From NCBI GenBank assembly GCA_022508745.1, contig JAFLUP010000011.1, forward strand, positions 1 to 45,053: 45,053 nucleotides of DNA, given 5' to 3'. The notes under the pieces were generated by a model. The model ran no database searches. It was not told the DNA's origin and worked only from the letters and a program-made list of their open reading frames with translations. The stretch comes from Oscillospiraceae bacterium. Lineage in GTDB: Bacteria; Bacillota; Clostridia; Oscillospirales; CAG-382. The translations under genes were made by a program, and so were the position numbers. Shown here piece after piece: positions 10,035-16,774 of the stretch (position 1 is the first letter of the stretch; each line of letters starts with the position of its first letter).

Positions 10035-11270
10035 CTATGTGCGGATCTGCCCGTCGCCGTAGGCGATATACTTCACCGTGGTCAGGGCGGAAAGCCCCAT
10101 GGGACCCCTGGCGTGCAGCTTCTGGGTGGAGATGCCGATCTCCGCGCCGAAGCCGAACTCCCCGCCGTCGGTGAACCGCGTGGAGGCATTGACATAGACC
10201 GCTGACGCGTCGATCCCGGCGGTAAAACGTTCGGCGTTCCGCAGGTTTTGCGTCAGAATCGCCTCGGAATGTCCGGTGTTGTGGGCGTTGATGAAGGAGA
10301 TCGCCTCCTCCACGTCTCCCACCACCTTGATGTGCAGGATCAGATCGTTGTATTCAGTATCGAAATCCTCCTCCGTCGCCGGAACGCAGTCCGGCAGGAT
10401 GGAACAGGTCTCCCCACAGCCCCGGAACTCCACGTTCGCAAGGCGCTCCCGCAGCAGCGGCAGAAAGGTTTTCGCCACCGCACGGTGAACCACCAGCCCC
10501 TCCGCCGCATTGCAGACGGACGGACGTTGCCGCTTGGCGTTATCGACCACCGAAAGCGCCATGTCGAACTCCGCGCTCTCGTCCACATATACATGACAGT
10601 TGCCCGCGCCGGTCTCGATCACCGGCACCGTGGCGTTTTCCACCACGGAACGGATCAGCGTTTTCCCGCCCCGGGGGATCAGCAAATCCACCATGCCCCG
10701 CATCTTCATCAGCTGCGTCGCCGTCTCCCGGGAGGGACCCTCCGGCATCAGCACGCAGTCCTCCGGCAGCCCCGCCGTCGCCAACGCGCGGCGCAGGCAG
10801 TTGACCATGGCGCGGTTGGTGCGGAAGGCTTCCTTGCCGCCCCGCAGGATGGCGCAGTTGCCGGATTTGATGCAGAGCGCCGCCGCATCCGCCGTGACGT
10901 TCGGGCGGGCTTCGTAGATCATCGCCACCAGACCGATGGGCACCGCACAGCGGCGGATCCGCAGTCCGTTGGGGCGGACCCATTCCTCCCCCGTTCCCAG
11001 CGGATCCGGCAGGGAGGCGACCTCCCGCAGGGCATCCGCGATGCTCCGCAGGCGATCCTCGTTCAAGGTCAAACGGTCCCGCATTTGCCGGGGGACGCCG
11101 TTTTCCTCCGCCGCAGCGAGGTCCGCCGCGTTTTCCGCAAGGATGACCGATGCGCCTTCCGTCAGCGCGTCCGCCATGGCAAGCAACGCGCGGTTGCGCA
11201 CTTCCCCGCTGGCGCTTTGCAGCGCAGGGATCGCCGCCCGTCCACGGGCGCAGAGTTCCGCAAGCGTCAT
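10035..11270 (-). CDS. proA: Gamma-glutamyl phosphate reductase
   Basis: Encodes 411 residues, the usual ProA length. It reduces gamma-glutamyl phosphate to glutamate semialdehyde with NADPH, the second step of proline synthesis. The ALDH-fold shows VPIGLVAMIYEARPNVT near residue 110, the catalytic cysteine in PSVCNAAEGLVVH near 250, and the C-terminal TDGGEFGFGAEIGISTQKLH and ARGPMGLSALTT. Its ATG overlaps the proB stop in an ATGA tetranucleotide (11267-11270), so the pair is translationally coupled. The sequence is complete with all core residues. Confidence 0.97.
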   Translation of the reverse strand: MTLAELCARGRAAIPALQSASGEVRNRALLAMADALTEGASVILAENAADLAAAEENGVPRQMRDRLTLNEDRLRSIADALREVASLPDPLGTGEEWVRPNGLRIRRCAVPIGLVAMIYEARPNVTADAAALCIKSGNCAILRGGKEAFRTNRAMVNCLRRALATAGLPEDCVLMPEGPSRETATQLMKMRGMVDLLIPRGGKTLIRSVVENATVPVIETGAGNCHVYVDESAEFDMALSVVDNAKRQRPSVCNAAEGLVVHRAVAKTFLPLLRERLANVEFRGCGETCSILPDCVPATEEDFDTEYNDLILHIKVVGDVEEAISFINAHNTGHSEAILTQNLRNAERFTAGIDASAVYVNASTRFTDGGEFGFGAEIGISTQKLHARGPMGLSALTTVKYIAYGDGQIRT

Positions 11271-12073
11271 ACCGTTTTCCCCTCTTGTTTCGCTTCAAAA
11301 TAGGTGCCGATGAACAGCCCGTCCAGAATGGAATAGAGCATCGCCGGGTCGTCCCCGTTGCAGATGATCATGGGGATACCCGCCTCCGTCACCATACGGG
11401 CGCTTTGCAGTTTGGCGACCATGCCGCCGGTTCCCCGGGCAGAGCCCGCGCCTCCCGCACTGGCTTCGATCTCCGGCGTGATGGCGGAAACGCAGTCCAG
11501 CAGCTTCGCGTTCGGATCCTTGCGGGGGTCGGAGGTGTACAGTCCGTTCACGTCGGACAGGTTGACCAGCAGGTCCGCACCGGAAAGCAGCGCGACGATG
11601 GCAGCCAGCGTATCGTTACTGCCGAACCGGATCTGCTCGTCGGACACGGTGTCGTTCTCGTTGACGATGGGGAGTACCCCCGCTTCCAGCAGGGTTTCCA
11701 CCGTATTTTTCGCCTTTTCATAGCGGGCTTCGTCGTCTATGATCTCTTTGGTCAGCAGGATTTGCGCCACGGTGTGCCCGTACTGGGCAAACTCCCGGGA
11801 GTACATCCCGATCAGGTCGCATTGCCCCACGGCGGCGGCCGCCTGCTTCTGACGGGTGGTCAGAGTCTCGCGGTCAAATTGCAGCTTCGCAAGACCACAC
11901 CCCACCGCGCCGGAGGAAACCAGAATGACCTGCTTCCCCGTATTCTTGATATCCGCCAGACAGCGGACCAGTTTTTCGATCTTCCGCAGATTCATGGTGC
12001 CGTTGGCATGGGTCAGCGTGGAGGTGCCGACCTTGACCACGATCCGACGGATGCCTTCCGTTTGGATCTTCAT
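11267..12073 (-). CDS. proB: Glutamate 5-kinase without PUA domain
   Basis: Encodes 268 residues of the amino acid kinase fold, catalysing ATP-dependent phosphorylation of glutamate at the start of proline synthesis. It begins RRIVVKVGTSTLT and shows VILVSSGAVGCG, PIVNENDTVS and LSDVNGLYTSDP. The C-terminal PUA domain found in the approximately 365-residue enzymes is missing, as in many Clostridia, which can alter proline feedback behaviour. ATG at 12073 was chosen; in-frame TTG and GTG codons just upstream lack better ribosome binding sites. A promoter at 12130-12158 faces it, overlapping that of maf. It is the first gene of proBA. Confidence 0.95.
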   Translation of the reverse strand: MKIQTEGIRRIVVKVGTSTLTHANGTMNLRKIEKLVRCLADIKNTGKQVILVSSGAVGCGLAKLQFDRETLTTRQKQAAAAVGQCDLIGMYSREFAQYGHTVAQILLTKEIIDDEARYEKAKNTVETLLEAGVLPIVNENDTVSDEQIRFGSNDTLAAIVALLSGADLLVNLSDVNGLYTSDPRKDPNAKLLDCVSAITPEIEASAGGAGSARGTGGMVAKLQSARMVTEAGIPMIICNGDDPAMLYSILDGLFIGTYFEAKQEGKTV

Positions 12074-12109
12074 CGTCTTCCGTTTCACCCAAGGCAAAGA
12101 AGATTGCCC

Positions 12110-12137
12110 TTGATTTTTTCGTTTTTTCTATTATAAT
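12110..12137 (+). promoter_or_regulatory. Predicted maf promoter, overlapping the proBA promoter
   Basis: TTGATT (12110-12115), 16 bases, TATAAT (12132-12137). The two polymerases could not both bind, so proBA and maf transcription should compete. Confidence 0.6.
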
Positions 12138-12158
12138 GGAAACAGATGGATTTTTCAA
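12130..12158 (-). promoter_or_regulatory. Predicted proBA promoter, overlapping the maf promoter
   Basis: Minus strand TTGAAA (12153-12158), 17 bases, TATAAT (12130-12135). Its -10 box shares four base pairs with the -10 box of the plus-strand maf promoter. Confidence 0.6.
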
Positions 12159-12214
12159 TAGGGTTTGCAAAGAAATCCCCCGAAAAAATCCTCGGAAAGG
12201 AACGGTTTTCCCCT

Positions 12215-12793
12215 ATGAAACACGAACCTCTGCTGCTCGCTTCCGCCTCCCCCCGCCGCGCGGAGCTGTTGACGACGGCGGGCATCCCCTTTGCGTGCGT
12301 CCCGTCCCATGCGGACGAATTGCCCTCCGGCAGCTGTTCCCCCGATTCGTTGGTGGTGGAAAACGCCCGCCGCAAGGCGGCAGAAGTCTCCGCTCGCTTC
12401 TCCGGGCGCGTGGTGCTCGGCGCGGATACCGTGGTGGTATCAGAGGGGCAGGCGTTGGGAAAACCCCGAGACCGCGAGGACGCCAAGCGGATGCTTTACG
12501 CCCTCTCCGGAAAAACCCACCAAGTGATGACCGGCGTGTGCATGACGGATGGAAAAAGAACGGAAACGGCGCTTTCCGTCACCTACGTCACCTTCCGCGC
12601 ACTGGACGACGCCCTCATCGAGCGCTACGTCGCCAGCGGCGAATGTGACGACAAAGCGGGCGCCTACGGAATCCAGGGCAAGGGCTGCGTCCTCGTGGAA
12701 CGGCTGGAAGGGGACTACTTCGGCGTGGTCGGTCTGCCCGTATGCACGGTGGACCAAATGCTCTCCCGCTTTCTGTTCCGCGAAAAAGATTGA
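12215..12793 (+). CDS. maf: Maf-family nucleotide pyrophosphatase
   Basis: Encodes 192 residues, the usual length for Maf house-cleaning enzymes that hydrolyse non-canonical or bulk nucleoside triphosphates (dTTP/UTP in the YhdE subgroup) to monophosphates. The conserved N terminus LLLASASPRRAELL binds the triphosphate. VVLGADTVVV contains the catalytic Asp, and DKAGAYGIQGKG and the C-terminal YFGVVGLP are diagnostic. ATG at 12215 was chosen since the family begins directly with this motif; GGAAAGG upstream is somewhat distant. An in-frame upstream ATG (12146) lies at the predicted transcription start. The stop codon is embedded in the -35 box of the next gene. Confidence 0.95.
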   Translation: MKHEPLLLASASPRRAELLTTAGIPFACVPSHADELPSGSCSPDSLVVENARRKAAEVSARFSGRVVLGADTVVVSEGQALGKPRDREDAKRMLYALSGKTHQVMTGVCMTDGKRTETALSVTYVTFRALDDALIERYVASGECDDKAGAYGIQGKGCVLVERLEGDYFGVVGLPVCTVDQMLSRFLFREKD

Positions 12794-12818
12794 CAGCCGC
12801 AAGCCTTTTCGGTATAAT
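12790..12818 (+). promoter_or_regulatory. Consensus promoter of NAGPA paralog 1
   Basis: TTGACA (12790-12795), 17 bases, TATAAT (12813-12818): a perfect sigma-A consensus. The -35 box includes the maf stop codon. Confidence 0.85.
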
Positions 12819-12859
12819 GAAAATGACCGTTTAAAACGCACATCAAAGGAGGAACTCCC

Positions 12860-14272
12860 ATGAACACACTCACCGTTGGGCAGGAAGCAGGAATCGGCAG
12901 GATCGCAAGCGTGACGACAAAACGCATCGGTGGGGATCTGCCCTTCGAAACCGTCGTGATCCACGGCGACAACGGGATGGACCACTTCCTCTATTCCTTT
13001 CCTTTTAATCCGCAGACAAGCAACTGTATGCCTCTGGCGTACTCGAAGCGGAACGGCTTCGGAGCGACGGTCTACGATACCGTCCTCAAGGCCGAAGAAC
13101 GGGGGTATGCCGTCAAAGCCGGGGTCAACGCCGCATTTTTCGGCATGACCGGCATTTTGCCCGGCGGAATCCCCACGGGGAAACCGCACACCAGTTCCAA
13201 TATCTACGGCGGCGTCGTTATCTCCGACGGCAGGATCATGCAGGGGGACAACCGATACGGTGCCGAATGGGAACTGCTCTTCCACAGTGACGGCCGAACC
13301 GATCTGGTGCAGTCCCGCATCGCCTATTCCGTCGCCGCGCAGGACAAGAACTTGCCGTTGGGGCATATCAATATGGCCCCCAACTCCCGGGAGACCACCG
13401 ATTCGGAGATCTATTACTACGATTCCTTCTGCGGCGAAATGACCGAAACCAAAGCGCCGGGCGTCGAGGTCGTATGCGAAAAGCAAAACGGCAGCGAACT
13501 CACCGTGGGCGAAACGCTGGTGGGGAAAGTGGTGGAATGTCGGGAGACCGTTTCTGCCGGCGGCGCCATCGGGGAAACGCAATTTGTCCTGCACGCATCC
13601 TCCGACTTCCCGAGCGAGCAGTACGCCCTTCTTCGCTCCCTCGCGGTCGGGGACACGGTAGAGGTCAACGCCACAGAGACCGTCGCTTCCTCCAAAACCG
13701 CGATGGAGACCTGCAGCAGTGCGTTCGTGACCTACGGCTACCATATCGTCATGGACGGCAAAAACGTCACCGATTCCGACAGGCTGGGCTATGAATTCAA
13801 CATCACCCGGGCGCAGCGCACGGCGATCGGCATCCAAGCGGACGGCGGACTACTCCTGGTCGCAGCGGACGGCAGAAAGCCGGAGTTCCCCGGCATGACC
13901 GTTTACGAATTGGCGGATTATATGATCTCCCGGGGCTGCGTCACCGTCGTCGATCTGGACGGCGGCGGCTCCACGCAGGTGACGGTGGAAAACGACTCCG
14001 GCGAGCCGGAATGTATTTTCGATTCGGAGAGCCGGTTAGTGGCAAACAGCCTGCTGATCGTCGCCCGCCCGAAAATCGACGCAAAAACCAAGGATCTCCT
14101 GCGTGCGCTGGTCGCCCGTGGCAGCGCTTTCGCGGAAAGCGAACCCGGTCTGACGGAAGCGATGCAATTCGCAAAAGGGGTGGTCGACGCCGAAACGTCC
14201 ATGCCCGGCGATTACACAAAGGCCATGATGCGTCTGCGGAAAGCGCTGGAGTCCGTGCGCGCAAACGTGTAA
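12860..14272 (+). CDS. NAGPA/DUF2233 phosphodiester glycosidase-family protein, short paralog 1
   Basis: A 470-residue protein of the phosphodiester glycosidase family (related to the uncovering enzyme that removes GlcNAc from phosphodiesters). The domain spans about residues 20-400, with VKAGVNAAFFGMTG near 85-98, YELADYMISRGC near 350 and the family motif DLDGGGSTQV near 365. A short helical module follows (SMPGDYTKAMMRLRKAL, ending near 465). Unlike its three downstream relatives it has no signal peptide, no second helical module and no dockerin, so it is predicted cytoplasmic. Start: AAAGGAGG 7 bases upstream and a perfect promoter. It ends exactly where base composition drops at the AT-rich island, so the C terminus may have been lost by insertion. 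Closest in sequence to paralog 3. Substrate unknown. Confidence 0.85.
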   Translation: MNTLTVGQEAGIGRIASVTTKRIGGDLPFETVVIHGDNGMDHFLYSFPFNPQTSNCMPLAYSKRNGFGATVYDTVLKAEERGYAVKAGVNAAFFGMTGILPGGIPTGKPHTSSNIYGGVVISDGRIMQGDNRYGAEWELLFHSDGRTDLVQSRIAYSVAAQDKNLPLGHINMAPNSRETTDSEIYYYDSFCGEMTETKAPGVEVVCEKQNGSELTVGETLVGKVVECRETVSAGGAIGETQFVLHASSDFPSEQYALLRSLAVGDTVEVNATETVASSKTAMETCSSAFVTYGYHIVMDGKNVTDSDRLGYEFNITRAQRTAIGIQADGGLLLVAADGRKPEFPGMTVYELADYMISRGCVTVVDLDGGGSTQVTVENDSGEPECIFDSESRLVANSLLIVARPKIDAKTKDLLRALVARGSAFAESEPGLTEAMQFAKGVVDAETSMPGDYTKAMMRLRKALESVRANV

Positions 14273-14334
14273 AACAGCCGATATCAAAAATAGGCACATG
14301 CAAGAGAATCAAGCAGCCTGACGTATGTAAAACG

Positions 14335-14383
14335 AAAAGGGCGAATTGAATAATCTATTTATAGGATCATCAATTCGCCTTTT
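14335..14383. terminator. Hairpin at the left end of the island
   Basis: AAAAGG-GCGAATTGA (14335-14349, one bulged G) pairs with TCAATTCGCCTTTT (14370-14383) across a 20-base loop, ending in a T run. It would terminate transcription from NAGPA paralog 1. Confidence 0.7.
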
Positions 14384-14521
14384 CTTGTTATTGTGGCAGT
14401 TTTATTTGACAAACATCTGATATTTACATTGTTTTATAAGCTTGATTATGTTAAAATTAAAATTAAGGAGAACTTATAATTATAAAAATAGTGTCGAAAA
14501 GAGAATTTTTTTGCAAAATAC

Positions 14522-14550
14522 TTGATTGATATAGAGAAATATGATATAAT
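14522..14550 (+). promoter_or_regulatory. Predicted promoter of the island operon
   Basis: TTGATT (14522-14527), 17 bases, TATAAT (14545-14550), about 65 bases before the first island gene. Confidence 0.55.
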
Positions 14551-14619
14551 GCAAAAAATGTAATTTGCATTTTAGGCTTTTAATGTCTGCTATTTGTTCT
14601 ATTAGGGGAATAAAAATAT

Positions 14620-15147
14620 ATGGGAAACCCGCGTGAAAAGCTACGAGATTTTATAAATTCTACCTGTATCAAGATACTTGAATGGAGAGGGTTTGACATT
14701 TCCAAACCTTTTCTAAGTATTAATATATTTCGACATCTTATTTTAGCGTGTTGCTGTATAATAATGTTTGTATTATCGATTATTTCGATTAAGACAGTTG
14801 GACTTTTCTTATTTTTCTTTCACTTTATAAGTCTTTTCTATAAGTGGACGATAACGTTATTTAAAAAGCGGAATTGTAAAATAGAAGCTGATTTTAATAA
14901 AACTGTGGCTGAAATAAAAGTAAGTTCTCCTTATACCAAACAGTTTTCCCGGTTATCAATGGTGTTGCTGGTTTTGGCTTTGATATTCGTACTCGCTATT
15001 TGTAAAATTCCTAATATTACCTTCGATGTACTGTACACAATCGCCGTGTATTTGAGCATAATAACCACGCTGGTGTGGGATGTTCTTGATGGTTTGGTAT
15101 CACTCTATCATGCAAAGCCGCATATTAATGTCATTGAAATCCAATAA
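14620..15147 (+). CDS. Unknown four-helix membrane protein (island gene 1)
   Basis: A 175-residue protein with a polar N terminus of about 30 residues and four predicted membrane helices in two hairpins: about 34-55 (LILACCCIIMFVLSIISI), 57-78, 108-127 (LSMVLLVLALIFVLAICKI) and 131-156. A basic, polar cytoplasmic-looking loop of about 30 residues separates the hairpins. I recognise no family. Two-hairpin membrane proteins next to a soluble partner occur among defence and toxin effectors, but that is only analogy. The Shine-Dalgarno is AGGGGAA, 9 bases upstream. It is AT-rich and unlike the surrounding genome. First gene of a three-gene unit; the next starts 28 bases later. Confidence 0.75.
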   Translation: MGNPREKLRDFINSTCIKILEWRGFDISKPFLSINIFRHLILACCCIIMFVLSIISIKTVGLFLFFFHFISLFYKWTITLFKKRNCKIEADFNKTVAEIKVSSPYTKQFSRLSMVLLVLALIFVLAICKIPNITFDVLYTIAVYLSIITTLVWDVLDGLVSLYHAKPHINVIEIQ

Positions 15148-15175
15148 GGAATAAAGTTAGAAAAGAGACATACTT

Positions 15176-15379
15176 ATGGAATTGTTTATGCTGTCATCAG
15201 TGTTACTTGTTGTATCTATTATTATTTCAGCCATAGTGTATCAATATGCCGTAGAAAAAAAGAGAGCATACATTAAGTCGAATTTACTGATGGAAAATGA
15301 TGGCGATGATCCTTGCAATAAAGATCATTCATTTACTGTTGAAACTGATTATGCTGAGAGATGGATTATAGAGGATTAG
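15176..15379 (+). CDS. Unknown small single-pass membrane protein (island gene 2)
   Basis: A 67-residue protein with one N-terminal helix at about 4-24 (FMLSSVLLVVSIIISAIVYQ), a short basic patch (EKKRAYIK) and an acidic tail (ENDGDDPCNKD), predicting the N terminus outside and the tail in the cytoplasm. No family recognised. The Shine-Dalgarno is weak (AAAAGAGA). Its stop codon is one base from the start of the next gene (TAG-T-ATG), indicating translational coupling and supporting it as a real gene despite its size. Confidence 0.6.
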   Translation: MELFMLSSVLLVVSIIISAIVYQYAVEKKRAYIKSNLLMENDGDDPCNKDHSFTVETDYAERWIIED

Positions 15380-15380
15380 T

Positions 15381-15929
15381 ATGAGAGCACTAATAGACTC
15401 ATTTTGGGGACAGCTTGAAGCAACCAGTCAAAAATATCAGGTGAAAGATTCATCAATATGTTTCAATGTAGAAACATATGACGAATATTGTAAGCTTTTT
15501 AAAACCATTTATGATGATATTAAAGATCGTTATATGAAAAAGAACGTTCAAGCTTTAGATCGTCATAAAGTAGCTGCGGTATTTATAGTCTCAACTTTAG
15601 AAGCAAATGTTATAACTTATGAGAAAGAATTATCAGATAATCATCATTTCCTGGGCAAAGAGATGTTTGCAACAGAAGTTGCATGGGCTTGGATGCTGAA
15701 ATCTTTTAATGAAAAGTTGAAAGATGTAGGTTTGAAAACAGTTGAAAGTTACCATATGCCTGTTCCCTTTGCTTGTGAAACCCCTTATTTTGATATATTT
15801 TCACGTAATTTATATTTTTCAAAGTCTAATACTAAATTAATTGTTTTAGATATTGCTGAGAAGTTGTTCCTATTAGAATATATTACGCTTTTGTATAATG
15901 ATATTGATCCCAAGTTGTTGCAAGATTAG
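15381..15929 (+). CDS. Unknown soluble protein (island gene 3)
   Basis: A 182-residue, mostly helical, probably cytoplasmic protein with no signal peptide or membrane segment. Features: an acidic/aromatic N-terminal half (VETYDEYCKLFKTIYDDIKD), a central RHKVAAVFIVSTLEANVI stretch, a Trp pair in VAWAWMLKSFNE, and a C-terminal helix IAEKLFLLEYITLLYNDI. No catalytic motif stands out and no family was recognised. AGAGGA before the start and coupling to the previous stop argue that it is translated with it. A hairpin terminator follows at 15994-16030, so the operon is three genes. Confidence 0.7.
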   Translation: MRALIDSFWGQLEATSQKYQVKDSSICFNVETYDEYCKLFKTIYDDIKDRYMKKNVQALDRHKVAAVFIVSTLEANVITYEKELSDNHHFLGKEMFATEVAWAWMLKSFNEKLKDVGLKTVESYHMPVPFACETPYFDIFSRNLYFSKSNTKLIVLDIAEKLFLLEYITLLYNDIDPKLLQD

Positions 15930-15993
15930 TTTTAATCACTAAATGTGCTACTGTCTATTGTGTGGTAACAAGTTTACAACAAACTTAAATATC

Positions 15994-16030
15994 AAAACCG
16001 ACCTATGATTAATTGCACAGGTCGGTTTTT
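15994..16030 (+). terminator. Terminator of the island operon
   Basis: An 11-bp perfect stem (15994-16004 with 16019-16029), a 14-base loop and a T tract. Confidence 0.8.
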
Positions 16031-16113
16031 CACACCAAAATTGTTGAACTTTTATTGAAATAGCAACTACCAATTTGATAGCTAAAGCAGTTTGAATTAT
16101 ATATGGAAATTAT

Positions 16114-16162
16114 AAAACAGCGCTTATATAACACTTTCAAGGTGTAATATAGGCGCTGTTTT
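16114..16162. repeat. Long imperfect inverted repeat in the island
   Basis: Arms of about 22 bases (16114-16135 and 16141-16162), the outer 10 pairs perfect (AAAACAGCGC / GCGCTGTTTT), ending in Ts. It could be a second terminator or a mobile-element structure. It lies between the operon terminator and the recombinase remnant. Confidence 0.6.
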
Positions 16163-16273
16163 CTCGTACAGAGTAGTATAAAGCAAGTTTTCTTGAAACG
16201 AAATTCCCTCTTACTATATTTACCTCCATAGATATCTTGTAAAATTAAATGAGCGATACGGAGGTAATACAAT

Positions 16274-16592
16274 ATGGCGAATACTTACGGGTATGTACGG
16301 GTTTCCAGTACAGATCAAAATGAGGATAGGCAGATGCTTGCACTGCGTGAAAAGGCTATCCGATACTGCCAAAGAGCAGTCAGATGTAGATGAGTTTATA
16401 CGCAGGCTGAAAGCGTATATGGAAGTGCCGGAGCTGACGCGGGAGATGTGCATGGAGCTGATTGAATTCATCACCGTGGACGAATGCCCGGGCAAGTACA
16501 GCGAGCAGCCGAGAGAAATTCATATCTACTACAAGCTGATCGACAAAACCGCAAGCAAAGAACAATTCCAATCGTGGGAAAACAACAAGTGA
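16274..16592 (+). pseudogene. Chimeric, broken serine recombinase remnant
   Basis: The first frame (16274-16393) starts after GGAGGT and reads MANTYGYVRVSSTDQNEDRQ, the N terminus of small serine resolvases with the catalytic Ser in VRVSS. It then stops after 39 codons. In a second frame, from about 16345 to 16592, the sequence reads EQSDVDEFIRRLKAY, LTREMCMELIEFITVDE and IHIYYKLIDK, which matches the extreme C-terminal domain (DUF4368) of large serine recombinases of the Tn916/Tn4451-type conjugative elements. The whole catalytic core and DNA-binding middle are absent. The junction lies near 16340-16360 and joins two different recombinase families out of frame. It is a deletion scar of one or two mobile elements and cannot be active. 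Confidence 0.8.
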
Positions 16593-16623
16593 CGATTTTT
16601 GACATTAACAACTGTGCAAATAT

Positions 16624-16659
16624 AACGCCGCCGCTTCAAACCAGCAGCGGCGTTTTTTT
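16624..16659 (+). terminator. Terminator upstream of NAGPA paralog 2
   Basis: A 12-bp GC-rich stem with one mismatch (16624-16635 with 16643-16654), a 7-base loop and seven Ts. This and the following 75 bases resemble the spacers after paralogs 2 and 3; it was probably the original terminator of paralog 1 before the island arrived. Confidence 0.85.
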
Positions 16660-16707
16660 GTGCAAAATCAATAAATTGTTTCGAAAATATTTGGGCTGTG
16701 CTATGGA

Positions 16708-16736
16708 TTGACAACAGCGTCGCTTTGCCTTATAAT
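16708..16736 (+). promoter_or_regulatory. Consensus promoter of NAGPA paralog 2
   Basis: TTGACA (16708-16713), 17 bases ending GCTTTGCCT, TATAAT (16731-16736). The GCTTTGCC element before the -10 is shared with paralogs 3 and 4. Confidence 0.85.
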
Positions 16737-16774
16737 GAAGATAACAACTCTATAGAAAAAGGAGCAAGCAAAAC

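Larger units (their letters stand above)
14290..16620. mobile_element. AT-rich genomic island with recombinase remnant
   Basis: From about 14290 to 16620 the base composition drops to roughly 30 percent GC by eye against about 60 percent on both sides, with abrupt edges. It carries three unrelated genes of unknown function, a broken chimeric serine recombinase at its right end, and hairpins. The terminator-promoter block to its right is homologous to those after NAGPA paralogs 2 and 3, so the island sits inside what was an ordinary paralog-to-paralog spacer. The 347 bases before its first gene hold a hairpin and one promoter; the 344 bases at 15930-16273 hold two hairpins and nothing else recognisable. 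I could not find flanking direct repeats, so exact borders are uncertain. Confidence 0.7.

Noticed and set aside
16030-16272. An 80-codon minus-strand frame in the island spacer
   Set aside because: It runs across the two hairpins, has no ribosome site and looks like a chance frame in AT-rich DNA.
14290-16620. A retron, CRISPR array or restriction-modification system in the island
   Set aside because: No reverse transcriptase, methylase, nuclease motif or regularly spaced repeats could be found; only the three unknown genes and the recombinase scar are present.
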